Source: Tritrichomonas musculus (Eukaryota > Parabasalia > Tritrichomonadida > Tritrichomonadidae). From it: DNA of 64,000 bases. The position numbers were made by a program, and so were the translations under genes. Within the stretch, counting starts at the first letter, position 1. Each line of letters starts with the position of its first letter. The notes beneath the pieces were generated by a model. It did not search any database and was not told the DNA's origin. It saw only the letters and a program-made list of their open reading frames with translations. Positions 17,275-27,600 of the stretch are shown piece by piece. The DNA lies in the NCBI GenBank assembly GCA_039105265.1, contig JAPFFF010000007.1, positions 4,154,001-4,218,000 of the forward strand. Reading direction: 5' to 3'.

Positions 17275-19146
17275 TCATGCTTCTTCTTGAAATATATCAA
17301 TATCGTATCTGTTTACATTACTTAATTGGTCTTTCTTCTGTGCATTTAGTTTTTCCTTATATTCGAGATATCCACATTGCTGACCATAGATTTTATCAAT
17401 CAAGTTATTGATTATTCGATTATATTCTTCTTTATTTTCTCTTATCTCTTCTGTAGGTATTTCAGCAGCTAATTGAGTCTTTTCAGCCAGTTTTTGGGGT
17501 CTCTGCTTGTCATTCATACTGACATTTACTAAGTATGATAGTATCAATGATTCCATTGATTGAATGAAAGCGATTGGCATTCCTTCCCAAGCACTTCTAT
17601 TAGGATTGAATTCACCGCTTTCAAAGTTGATGACCTTTGACAAATTATTGATGAATGTTGTCATTCGCTTACCAATCATTTGATTGTACTTTGATTTGTT
17701 GATTTTCTTCCATGCCAACCATTGAATGTAATTCATTGGCTGACCACCTTTTTCAATCTCTTTCTTGACATTGTTATCAAAGTATATACAAAACAGTACA
17801 TTTGATACTGAAAGGTACGAAATGATTCTTGTTAATGGTTTGAATTGTGGGAATAATTGCCAGAAGACTTTCCAAACCTTTGCGAAATAACTTGACCAAT
17901 ATGATGAAGGACTTAATCGTTTGCTGACTTTTGGCTTACCCAAACCGAGTTCATTGTGATAGAATTCTGTATATTTCTGGATGGTTTCATTTGGATTAAT
18001 AATATATTCACCTTTCTCCCAATCTACGGAATCCTTTGATTTATTGAATTGTTCATTGAGCCAAACATTGAACGGTTTAGCTTTCCTTTCTTCAGCTGAT
18101 TTGACAACTGTCTTCCATACTTTCTTATAAGGAGAAGCAAATACAAGTTTATAACCGTTTATGATTTGTGGCACGCCTTTCTTATCAACTAATACAATAT
18201 CATCAATCTTATCTCCGTTCAGGTCTGTTATTGCTTCACCATTTGGGTCCATAGCGTTTGTAGGAAGTAAGCGATATTTTGGCTTTCCGTCTTGGTCAAG
18301 ATGTGTATGACAGTATATTGTTGCTTGGTCTCTGGTTGAGGCAGCAGGAATGTATTTGATTCTATAATTACCATTAATGATTAAATCAAGGAAGTTTTGT
18401 TTATAGTATGTTGAACTCTTGGCGGGTGATTGAATGTTAAGGTTTGTGAAATCTCTATCGATGTTTTCAAGAACGGTTGGGGCATCTCTGTCCTCACGCT
18501 TACCTCTTACTGTTGCTGCTTTAGCATTTTTAATTAAAGCATTGATTTCATCATCAGATATTTTTTGTGCAAATGGATTTCCAGGTTTAAATATTTTTTG
18601 ATTAAATTCAACTTTATCACCATCAATGAACTTGCCATGCTTCTTTGGTTTATTTGCTTGTTGAGCGTATTCAGTGAATGTTTGATTGAGGTCATCACCA
18701 TCTTCTCTATCGAAAACAAATGACTTCGAAAAATCGTCTGCGTCTGTCATGACTCTTTTAGATGCTGAAAAATTATTAACAACATCATTTGGTTTCACAA
18801 ATGGGATTGGTTTCATTGATGGTGGTTTGATTGGTTGTATGACATCAGAGCCTTTGATAGGTTTTCTATTAATGATTGTGTCAAACACTCTGAAGAATGA
18901 TGATAAGCCTGTAATTGATTTTCGTTCATTGGTTATATCAATGTTTCTCTTCATCTTGTCTCTAATAGTTTCTAGTGTTTGATGTAATGCATCAACGTTT
19001 TCTTTCGCTTGTTCATCAAGTTTGTTTTGTGGTTTCTTTGCTGCTTCATAACATCTTGGAAGTACTTTGATCCAGGGCTGGTTATAGCCTAATTGCTCAA
19101 GCAATTCTATATCATCATCTACCTGATCGTAAGGAGACAGCAACAA
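17275..19146 (-). CDS. Large conserved Polinton protein, 623-aa reading frame (P-in)
   Basis: This is a long acidic and basic mixed protein of unknown function with a homologue in P-mid (42202-44500). The best-conserved block has GKPKYRLLP, then ITDLNGDKIDDIV, then INGYKLVFASPYKK. The DLNGDKIDD stretch resembles a calcium-binding loop. A second block is PSSYWSSYFAKVWKVFW. No clear ATG lies near its upstream end, so the start is uncertain. It follows the 223-residue frame on the same strand, and the two correspond to one longer protein in P-mid. Confidence 0.65.
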   Translation of the reverse strand: MLLSPYDQVDDDIELLEQLGYNQPWIKVLPRCYEAAKKPQNKLDEQAKENVDALHQTLETIRDKMKRNIDITNERKSITGLSSFFRVFDTIINRKPIKGSDVIQPIKPPSMKPIPFVKPNDVVNNFSASKRVMTDADDFSKSFVFDREDGDDLNQTFTEYAQQANKPKKHGKFIDGDKVEFNQKIFKPGNPFAQKISDDEINALIKNAKAATVRGKREDRDAPTVLENIDRDFTNLNIQSPAKSSTYYKQNFLDLIINGNYRIKYIPAASTRDQATIYCHTHLDQDGKPKYRLLPTNAMDPNGEAITDLNGDKIDDIVLVDKKGVPQIINGYKLVFASPYKKVWKTVVKSAEERKAKPFNVWLNEQFNKSKDSVDWEKGEYIINPNETIQKYTEFYHNELGLGKPKVSKRLSPSSYWSSYFAKVWKVFWQLFPQFKPLTRIISYLSVSNVLFCIYFDNNVKKEIEKGGQPMNYIQWLAWKKINKSKYNQMIGKRMTTFINNLSKVINFESGEFNPNRSAWEGMPIAFIQSMESLILSYLVNVSMNDKQRPQKLAEKTQLAAEIPTEEIRENKEEYNRIINNLIDKIYGQQCGYLEYKEKLNAQKKDQLSNVNRYDIDIFQEEA

Positions 19147-19161
19147 GGATGATAGGTTATC

Positions 19162-19833
19162 TTATTCTTCTTCTAGTTCTGGGAAGTTGAATGATATTGA
19201 TGGTAGGGAATCATCTTGCTCCAAAAAACTTGTATTCATTAATTCATCAGAATCACTCGGAGTTATGCGTTTTCTTCTTGGTGTTCTTCGTTTACTGCTG
19301 TCAGGTGTTGGTTCATGTATACTTGTTCTCTTTCTTCTTCCTTTGGTGGCTTGTGGTGTTTGACTCTTTCGTGGTGGTTTGATGGGTGATGAACGAAAAC
19401 CATCAGAGCTATAATTCAAATCATCGTTGACAACAATATTGAAGTAATTGATAATTGTATCAAGACTTTTTTTATCTGTTGTGTACTCTTTTAAACTAAG
19501 GAATCGATTGCCTTTACTTTTAATACCTGCATTGATTTTGTTCATCAATGAAACAAATCGACGAAACTTGACTTTCATTTCACGAATCTTTCCCACACTT
19601 CTTCCTGTATATTCATTGTTTTGTATTTGATACAACAAATTAATTAAATCATTTGGGTGTTCTAGTTTGTATGTACTGAGAAACGTTTTCTTAAAATAAT
19701 CTATCGGGTCCTCTAGTTCATAATCATCATCATCAGGTTTAGATACCTCACTATCAAATATAGTTTCATCATCAATATTGCTCAAATCTAATTCAAAGCT
19801 ATCAGATGAATTATTTTTGTCTTGTTTTGACAT
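19162..19833 (-). CDS. 223-aa Ser/Asp-rich protein (P-in)
   Basis: It begins MSKQDKNNSSDSFELDL and corresponds to the N-terminal part of the longer P-mid protein at 42202. The first 50 residues are acidic, and the middle (LLYQIQNNEYTGRSVGKIRE) looks helical. The last third is basic (RKRTSIHEPT, then RRTPRRKRITPSDSDE), resembling a disordered nucleic-acid-binding tail. It starts 22 bp from the divergent fibre gene. The function is unknown. Confidence 0.65.
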   Translation of the reverse strand: MSKQDKNNSSDSFELDLSNIDDETIFDSEVSKPDDDDYELEDPIDYFKKTFLSTYKLEHPNDLINLLYQIQNNEYTGRSVGKIREMKVKFRRFVSLMNKINAGIKSKGNRFLSLKEYTTDKKSLDTIINYFNIVVNDDLNYSSDGFRSSPIKPPRKSQTPQATKGRRKRTSIHEPTPDSSKRRTPRRKRITPSDSDELMNTSFLEQDDSLPSISFNFPELEEE

Positions 19834-19855
19834 TGTTTAGTTTCTAATAAATTGA

Positions 19856-22800
19856 ATGTTTACGATTGAGCAGAGCGGCCACATAACAAAAACAAATACT
19901 ATTGACGGATTGATTAACGAGTACATTAAAAGATATGTTGACAATTATGTTATCAAAGGTGATACATCGAACGGAAACGTAGGAGGTTCAAACGGTCATG
20001 GAATCACAGAGGAACAATTGAATGAAGCTGTTAACGGATTGCGTGATTATGTTATCAACAATTACGCTTTATCAACTGATATACCTGATGACTTGATTAA
20101 TGAAGAATCATTGACGACAAAAATAAATGAAGCATTAAAAGGATATGCACTGAAGAGTGAAATACCAGAAGTACTCAAAAATAGTGAGTTACAATTGAAC
20201 ATAAAAGAACTATTACCAGACGAAATGTTTCAGAAATTGATGACTGAAGATGATAAACCATTATCAGCTCAAGCATCAATGTGTTTAACAAGTATGGCAG
20301 CTAATGAAGCTCTGCAATCAGCTTTGGATGTTTGTGCCGGACAATATGTTCCAAAAGATGATTTGAAGAATTACATCACGAGAGATAATTTGAATGTATC
20401 AACTGAATACACAATTGAAACTAAGACATATATGTTTCCTAATACAGGACCAGTACCAGAAGAATATGAAGAAAACGGAATGGATACATCTCACGTTTTA
20501 CCGTTCAAAGAAGGAACACATTTGGTTGGTTATAAATTAGACAATAGTGGTAATATATTCCATTTTGATATCAGATTTAAGACAAATGAATTATATGCTG
20601 ATGATGAATATAACGTTAAACAACATGAAGCTGAAGGATTTGATAGTGAAGGGGAGTATTTTGAATTAGTGTGGGATGAAGTTAGTGGAGCAATTTATGA
20701 TAGATATCAATACCTTCCAATAACAATAACATTAGCAGAAACAGAAGAAAGATTAGCATTGAAGAGTGATATACCTGAACCAATTGATTTGACACCGTAT
20801 TATACTAGTGCACAAGCTGATGAGAAGTTCGTCGATGAGGATGAATTGGCTTATGAATTGGATAAGTATGAAACGAAAACAGTTGCAGAAGGAAAATATG
20901 CAATGAAGAGTGAAATCCCAGAAATTATTGAGGGGCAAACAATAATTCAATTCACAATCGTCAATAATACAATTCCTGATTTAGATTACAACACATATCA
21001 TGAACTGATTGAGCAATATGGGTTGGATATTGTATCATCAGACAGTTACTATACAGCCCATTATGTTCACGCAGACTATTCGTACAATGACGATGATGAT
21101 AATCAACCCTCTCAGATACTGCGTATCGACGGAAGTAGTTCTGGTCTTTGGATACTGTATCAAAGCCATGAATTAATCAATCCAGGAACTGGCGATACAC
21201 CAGAAATATTATCATGTTCAATAACCAAAACTATCGAACCAACAGACAAAAACGCTTATTCGGCTAGATATGTGTCGAACACTTATGCATTGAAGAGCGA
21301 TATCCCAGAACCTGTCGATTTGACACCATATTATTCTAGTGCACAAGCTGATGAGAAGTTTGTTGATGAAGATGAATTGGCTTATGAATTAGATAAGTAT
21401 GCATTGAAAACAGATATACCAACAATTCCAACTGATTTGATTAATGAATCTGCACTGAGTACCGCACTATATGGCACTGAATTGAATATTGAATATCCAG
21501 CAAAATTATCTGAGGGTGTATATATTACCCCTAAGCTACCCAATGCTGGAGTTCATTTGGTATTTGATGTTAATTGGGGTGATAATCAAGATGATGATAT
21601 AATGCATATTGATGTAGTATTTAAACCAAATGGTTCTACTAGCACTTTTGATTGCTTGGACAGATATGATAGCAATGGTAAACGCATTGATAGAATAATA
21701 TGGCGTCATGATGATGGACAAATTGTATATGTATCGTATATTGCAGCACATAGAAATAATAATCCAATAGCATACAATTTCATTAGAGCTCAAATCGAAT
21801 CACCATTTATCAAAGACTCGAATGTTGTTGATGAAAGTCCAGAACGATTCACAATTCAATGTATACAGAATGATAGTGGTTGTGCAATCCCAGATGAATA
21901 TATAAGAAGAGTATTAACAACTAAAAATATAATCGTAAAGTTCAAACGAAATGCTGATGATACAACATATGAAGAAGCTGAATATACGTATTCTGGTCGA
22001 AAGGGTGCAAATCTCATATACAAATCAACCGGGGATGAATCAACCGGGGAAGAATCAATAGATATTCGTGTAGGTACACGTGTCGTCTCATTGAGAGCTG
22101 AAGACGATACACTGACCAATATATATGATGCGTCTATCACATTAATCCGCAGCCGACCTGTGAATGATGATATGATTACTTCGGTGAAATATGTGAATGA
22201 TAACTTTGCTCTGAAGTCAAACGTCATAACAGAAGAACAACTAATAAAAAAATGTGCTATTGATTGCGGACCGATTACAGAGGGCGGTGAAATATCAATT
22301 CATTATCTAAAACTTGAAGATAAGGTAATTAAACTGGAATACATAGTAGGTGATTATGCGCTATGTTTGGAAATAAGAATATTATTCTATGATACAGCCG
22401 CAAATCCTCATAACATTGTTCTTGTATTACATCAAAGAACTGTGTATTTCGACAATTTCAAATTCCCATTCTATTATGAAGACACTGTTGATATAACATC
22501 AGGAAGACCCCTGACATATAATTTCCCAATAGGTGGATATCCCTGGACAGTTACTCAGGAATTATTAGATTCTAAACAAATATATTCAAGATGCATCATG
22601 TCCCGAGGTTATTTAGCAAAATTTAAGGCTGCTATTTACGGAACGCAATCAAACACAACAATCACACATTACTCGCCGATTGAATCATCAATGAACTCTG
22701 TTAGTGATTTCGTTGTTGGTTCTCCAGTGTATATGACAGGTAAGGTTTACAAACATGTTGGTGATGAATGGATACCTTCAACAGCATATGATACAACTGA

Positions 22801-23092
22801 TTGTATTTGTAGTGTTAAAACATCAGGAACATGGAAAGAATATGTCGGTATATGTGTGAGAATCGATGACAAAAATAAATGTATCACATTTAGTTCACAT
22901 GGTGATTATATGGTTCGCGTTAATGATTCATCATGTTATTCAATCGGTGATGAGGTGTTTATCGATAATGAAGACAATAAGCTGAAAGTTCTTTCAGGAG
23001 AGACAGCAATAACATCAAAAATAAAACGTATGACTGTTGGAATCATTACAAGTATCATTGATGAAAGAACATTAGCTGTATTCAAAGAGTAA
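19856..23092 (+). CDS. Very long fibre-like protein (P-in)
   Basis: This 1,078-residue protein is built like phage tail fibres. Helical linkers ending YALKSDIPEP alternate with beta-rich domains, and a module with YYTSAQADEKFVDEDELAYE occurs twice (near 20790 and 21320). The C-terminal part (SGTWKEYVGICVRID, then GDEVFIDNEDNKLKVLSG) resembles a fibre or decoration domain. P-mid has a close copy at 39030, but the segment before the C-terminal domain is unrelated. It is likely an adhesin on the particle; the role is inferred from architecture only. Confidence 0.7.
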   Translation: MFTIEQSGHITKTNTIDGLINEYIKRYVDNYVIKGDTSNGNVGGSNGHGITEEQLNEAVNGLRDYVINNYALSTDIPDDLINEESLTTKINEALKGYALKSEIPEVLKNSELQLNIKELLPDEMFQKLMTEDDKPLSAQASMCLTSMAANEALQSALDVCAGQYVPKDDLKNYITRDNLNVSTEYTIETKTYMFPNTGPVPEEYEENGMDTSHVLPFKEGTHLVGYKLDNSGNIFHFDIRFKTNELYADDEYNVKQHEAEGFDSEGEYFELVWDEVSGAIYDRYQYLPITITLAETEERLALKSDIPEPIDLTPYYTSAQADEKFVDEDELAYELDKYETKTVAEGKYAMKSEIPEIIEGQTIIQFTIVNNTIPDLDYNTYHELIEQYGLDIVSSDSYYTAHYVHADYSYNDDDDNQPSQILRIDGSSSGLWILYQSHELINPGTGDTPEILSCSITKTIEPTDKNAYSARYVSNTYALKSDIPEPVDLTPYYSSAQADEKFVDEDELAYELDKYALKTDIPTIPTDLINESALSTALYGTELNIEYPAKLSEGVYITPKLPNAGVHLVFDVNWGDNQDDDIMHIDVVFKPNGSTSTFDCLDRYDSNGKRIDRIIWRHDDGQIVYVSYIAAHRNNNPIAYNFIRAQIESPFIKDSNVVDESPERFTIQCIQNDSGCAIPDEYIRRVLTTKNIIVKFKRNADDTTYEEAEYTYSGRKGANLIYKSTGDESTGEESIDIRVGTRVVSLRAEDDTLTNIYDASITLIRSRPVNDDMITSVKYVNDNFALKSNVITEEQLIKKCAIDCGPITEGGEISIHYLKLEDKVIKLEYIVGDYALCLEIRILFYDTAANPHNIVLVLHQRTVYFDNFKFPFYYEDTVDITSGRPLTYNFPIGGYPWTVTQELLDSKQIYSRCIMSRGYLAKFKAAIYGTQSNTTITHYSPIESSMNSVSDFVVGSPVYMTGKVYKHVGDEWIPSTAYDTTDCICSVKTSGTWKEYVGICVRIDDKNKCITFSSHGDYMVRVNDSSCYSIGDEVFIDNEDNKLKVLSGETAITSKIKRMTVGIITSIIDERTLAVFKE
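20773..20870 (+). repeat. Internal module repeat in fibre gene, copy 1
   Basis: A unit of about 100 bp encoding DLTPYYTSAQADEKFV and the following acidic helix is repeated at about 21310-21400 in the same frame with a few synonymous changes. Both copies occur in the P-mid gene as well. Confidence 0.75.
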
Positions 23093-23735
23093 ATCAATTG
23101 ATTGATTTTCATTTTATTTTTGTTCATTTATTTATTAATTCATGATTTCAATACATATCTGGTCAAAGAAGAATTTTTCTTCAGAAAAAGTTCTCGAAAA
23201 ATTTTTCGCAAATATTGCTATAAATGTGTAAACCAATATAGTATATAACCATTTAAATATAAATCTGTAAATGAAAACTATTATTATACGGCAATGATAT
23301 GGCATGATGGGTATTGCGTCTACAGAGACCTTGTAAAGGTGGTAGGTTCGATTCACATACATGACACTTTTCTGTATTATTTTATATATTATCCTAGAAA
23401 ATGTAGAAAGCAACCGCTGGATTCGAAAGATAATAATATAAGAGAGGCAGAATGTACAACCCGTATACATTAAAACAATTCATGAAAAAAACTATTATAA
23501 ATGGTTTCCCACAAAGAACCGTCAAAAAACTAAAAACACTTTAACGTGTTCCCACAAAGAACCGTCAAAATACACCGTACTCTTTACATTAATAATCTTT
23601 ATACATATTACTTTAATAATAACACTGAATGACGGTTCTTTGTGGGTTTTTGCCCGAAGTTCTATATTTTTTTTTTGTTCAAACAGTGGAGTGCAAAAAT
23701 AAAAACATATAAATATGTCATTTATTTTTATTCAT
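23093..23735. other. Palindrome-rich non-coding region of P-in
   Basis: This is the only large gene-free stretch of P-in, between the fibre and KilA-N genes. It holds GAAGAA-TTT-TTCTTC (23168-23182), the perfect palindrome CGAAAAATTTTTCG (23195-23208), a tRNA-like pair of boxes (23300-23355) and three 17-bp units CCCACAAAGAACCGTCA. Two of these units are direct (23508-23524 and 23551-23567) and one is inverted (23630-23646). P-mid lacks this whole region. It may be a control or replication region, or the boundary of a cargo insertion. Confidence 0.6.
23508..23646. repeat. 17-bp repeats: two direct, one inverted
   Basis: CCCACAAAGAACCGTCA occurs at 23508 and 23551 (43 bp apart), and its reverse complement at 23630-23646. 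The inverted pair could form a hairpin with a 17-bp stem. The exact conservation suggests function or recent duplication. Confidence 0.85.
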
Positions 23736-24491
23736 TCATGATTGAAATTGATTGAAATATTCATCAATGAGTGTGTGTAATTGTTCCAAATGTATTGTTT
23801 GAATTCTTATTGTGCACATATTAATATCATAATCATCAGCTCCAAATGTTCGTTTAACAATATTTTTGATATCTTTGTTCGGACTCATCGCTATTGGTAG
23901 ATTATCTTTGAAATACCATCTTTCTTCTTCATTTCGGTAATGATTAATGATTTGCCGAAAGTTAGACTTATGACGACGGACTAAATGAAGAATAACATTA
24001 TCATTATCGTTTGGTATTGTTTCTTTCCAAATCAAATACTTATAATCATGTTCCCTATTGACTGGAACCATTCGTGGTCGTTGCTCATTGATTGTTTCAG
24101 TTAAATGTTGTCTTTCACGTTCAAAATGAGAATCAAGCAGTTTCATGATGTCCCAAGCATATTTTGGTGATGCCCACATAGCAACATGATTGACAAGAAG
24201 ACGATGAATGTAATATCCTCTTAATCCATTAGGTAATTCATCACGTTTTTCGTATAATTTTTCGAGTGGTAGAATTCTACCAGTCGCATTTTCAAGGAAT
24301 TCTTGAGTTGATTTGTTATCAAACCAATGACGAATCTGTTTAGTTGAATTGCATGCTGTTATGATTGACTGCATTTGATACATATCATCCTGTTTTGAAT
24401 GAATTATTCTCAATTGTTGGTTATATTGAATATATTCATAATCATTGTTGATTGCTTGAACTGTTGCTGTTTGGTTGTTAGTTGCTGACAT
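23736..24491 (-). CDS. KilA-N domain protein (P-in cargo)
   Basis: This 251-residue protein has a KilA-N DNA-binding domain over about residues 20-125 (QIRHWFDNKSTQEFL, then GYYIHRLLVNHVAMWASPKY, then IMKLLDSHF). The C-terminal part (RIQTIHLEQLHTLIDEYF) is of unknown type. KilA-N proteins are common in large DNA viruses and phages and often act as DNA-binding regulators. P-mid has an HNH gene instead at this slot. The perfect palindrome TGGTAGAATTCTACCA (24267-24282) lies inside the coding region. Confidence 0.82.
   Translation of the reverse strand: MSATNNQTATVQAINNDYEYIQYNQQLRIIHSKQDDMYQMQSIITACNSTKQIRHWFDNKSTQEFLENATGRILPLEKLYEKRDELPNGLRGYYIHRLLVNHVAMWASPKYAWDIMKLLDSHFERERQHLTETINEQRPRMVPVNREHDYKYLIWKETIPNDNDNVILHLVRRHKSNFRQIINHYRNEEERWYFKDNLPIAMSPNKDIKNIVKRTFGADDYDINMCTIRIQTIHLEQLHTLIDEYFNQFQS
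24267..24282. repeat. 16-bp palindrome TGGTAGAATTCTACCA in KilA-N gene
   Basis: This perfect palindrome also occurs at 7072-7087 and 13248-13263 in the S TIRs and at 51946-51961 in a P-out intergenic region. Its presence in unrelated contexts, once inside a gene, suggests a small dispersed repeat or a shared binding site. Confidence 0.75.
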
Positions 24492-24539
24492 TGTAGCCTT
24501 TTAATTAGCTGATAAAAAATTGATTTAAAAATAAAACAA

Positions 24540-24571
24540 TTTTGCAAAGCAAAAGGGGACCTTGGCCCTTC
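24540..24571 (-). repeat. 32-bp twin-hairpin micro-element, copy A
   Basis: Read on the minus strand this starts GAAGGGCC-AAG-GTCCCC and ends TTTTGC-TTT-GCAAAA. It lies between the KilA-N and polymerase genes. Copies B, C and D are at 26503, 31413 and 47154, all exactly 32 bp with a variable but self-complementary first stem and a constant second stem. Confidence 0.8.
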
Positions 24572-24631
24572 AAAAATAAATTGATTTTCATTGATGATTT
24601 TCTACTGCGGAAATTTCCGCACTAACTTCAT

Positions 24632-27600
24632 TTAATGATTCTCAATGTAATAATCCTTTGCAGTGAAACCATTGACATAAGGACAACAACAATGATTTGA
24701 TAATACTAACATTTTTGAATGTGCTGCTGTTAAAGCATTTTTGATAACAGTTATTTTACTCATCAGTTGTGAATTTAATTGAAGGTTTATATTCTTTCCT
24801 TTCATTACTGATTGCTTTTCAATGACATTTTTGTAATCACTTGATTTGATGTTGTTCTTCTTCAATGATATGCCTTTGAGCTTTAATGAAATTGTTTTGT
24901 CATCTGACCAAATCGTATAACACTTAGCGCACAAAGCAATTTGATTTGCTCCAAACTTTTCTACACAGCATCCGAGAATCTTTTTCTCATCATATACATC
25001 ATTGATTGCAGGGTTTGGCATGAAGCTATAAATGTGTTTGTCATAAAATGATTTGTCTTTGATAACGTAATCAAACAACTGGTCAATCGGTTTATTCATA
25101 TCACCAGCTATAGACATGTACAGACTATCTGTATCGACCGAGTTGAAATGAATCCGATTCATATCAATGCATTTGTAAAGAAAGTCATAAAGGAAAGTCA
25201 AATACCAGTATTTCGCATTGTCTAATGTCCAAAATGATTCCTGAAGACATGTATTACATTTGAATGAATGAGGTTGTGATTGTATCAAATAACAATCATT
25301 TGACAATTTACATCCATTGCGATATGTATCGGATGCTATCAATTGAAAAGCTTTATTTTTATCAACAATTCTGACTTTGTTGAAGTTCTCTGAATTCATA
25401 CCGTCATATCCGTATGAACCATTCATGCTAATCTTGTAAAACTTTTCGTTCCCGTGTGCCTTTCCCGACAATATATCTTGACGCTTCTTCATAAACTCGC
25501 AAACAAATTGATTGAAACCGTCATGAGCTTCATATAAACTTAAGCTCTTAATGTCATCAACGATAAGCCCGTGGTCGATTAAAAACCATAAATAATAGTT
25601 CGAGAACGTCATAAACGTACCACATGTATCAAGAAGCATTGTCAGCTTTCTTGTTTCTTTATCTGCTGAATTCAGTTTATTGTCTTTCATGTATTTGTAC
25701 ATATAGCTTCCGATTGTTTGTTCATCATTCATTATATTGATATTTCTAAACACAGGAGGAAAGTTAATCAAATCATTGATTTTATTCTTTGGGCATCTTA
25801 ATTTGACTTCAGCTTTGAATATAAACTCAGGGTTTGCATCAAATCGTTTCTTTGATTGAATGATATTCATTGCAGCATTGAATACCTTTTCATTCTTGTT
25901 TCCATCTTCATCATAAACATCAAATCGTTTTATAAATGAACCAGGCATGTACATGATTCCTCCGTGATAGGGATTGAATGAATGTTTTACTGAACTGAAT
26001 GAAGAGGGATACAATGAATTGAAATCAATACCAGCAACGTGTGAGACTATGTTTGAAGTGTCATAGCTAATGATTCTGTCATTAACGGCATCATATTTGA
26101 GTTTATTGATTAATGTTTGACCTCTAATGTTCACTCGATGAAGTACATTCGATAACCCTCCCGTTATATTCTCTCTCAAATTGTAGTATTCTTTTTCATC
26201 TGTTATGAGTGTTGGCAGGTGATGGAGCTTACAGAATTTCTTCAATTGTATTTTGGTTCTTGTTATCTTGTCATCATCTCTTCGTCTTAAACGATTACAT
26301 TCAGCACAAGCAAGTAAACAGTTATCAATCTGATGTCCTTTGTTGTTATCTATTCGGTCAAGAGTTGGTTTGTTGGTATGAGTAAAGTGTTCACCACACA
26401 AATGACATTTACCTGTTTCATTTGATTCATACATTTTCATGAAAGCATCGAAATCTTTTTCACTAACACATTTTGAAATATCTCGTTGATTTTGGTTCGT
26501 TTGAAGCGATGAATCGCCTTTTTGCAAGCAAAAATTATGTTTCATGTCTTGCTTTCGATAATTATCACATTTATTTAACCACCATTTCATTGTTGGTTTG
26601 AATGTATTTGATTTGTTGATGATTTCATAGTCGTTCTTCGGATTAAAATCTTTATATGCAAGAGCATATTTGATGCATGAAGCGTTCTTCGATAATGAAA
26701 GATTACTTATCAAATCAACTTTGTATTCGGCATTCATTTGAATAAGGTTGTCAATAGGATTAATCATCATTTCAACATCATTGTCATTGTATGATAACAA
26801 GTAATCCCAACGTGTTGCAAACCTCTTTGAATCTATCAAATACTCTTCATAATCGGATTGTGTTAATGGATTCTTTTGATTGAGATAACTGTAGAAGTCT
26901 TCATATTTGAATGGTTCATTCTTTGATAACACTTCATTATAATTCTCGCTGTTGATTGCTTCATAAGGAAATACACCTTTCGAACTGTTAGATATACCGC
27001 CAAAATCGATTCCAAACTGTTTGAGTGTTCCTCCAGCAACAAATGCTTGTGCGTCAATGAATCGTAATCGAATAGGATACTTTGATGATTTCAATATGAA
27101 TTGTTTCAGTGATGTAGCTGTTCCAATCATTCCGCTATCGATTGACCAATGATTTTTAATCAATTGCTCTTTGAATAGATTTGAATCAAATCGTGATGAA
27201 TTAAAACCGAACACTGTTATCGTTTTCAATGATGAATCTATTTTATTGAGTTCTTCTTCCGATTTATCTTTAATGAATGATTTTAAATGATTCAACTTAT
27301 CAACATACACATCACAGCCAACAACAAATAACCAGTCAATCCATTTGGCAATGAATTCATTTGTTCTTATATCAAAGTTCTTTGTTATCAAACCTTTATC
27401 AAGCTTCACACATGATGAAACACTCAAAGGAATCAATCGAGAATTGATAACTGATTTATCACTGACTTTCTTTTCAATCTTTTGCTCCATTGTTTCAAAA
27501 TCATAAGTGATATAATGAATTGTTGGCTTCCATTCAAGTTCATATGAAAGACAATACAAATAAACATGATTGTTTAAAATGTGTGGACAATATGGTAAAG

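Noticed and set aside
18686-18982. Open frame opposite the 623-residue gene
   Set aside because: It is a shadow of the conserved gene on the other strand, with no upstream motif and no homologue at another locus except the mirrored shadow.
23300-23355. Intact tRNA gene
   Set aside because: The acceptor and T-stem arms do not pair; only the A- and B-box-like strings remain.
26280-26480. Intein in the polymerase, suggested by the HNH motif
   Set aside because: I see no intein splice-junction residues, and the segment is shorter than expected for an intein. An embedded domain fits better.
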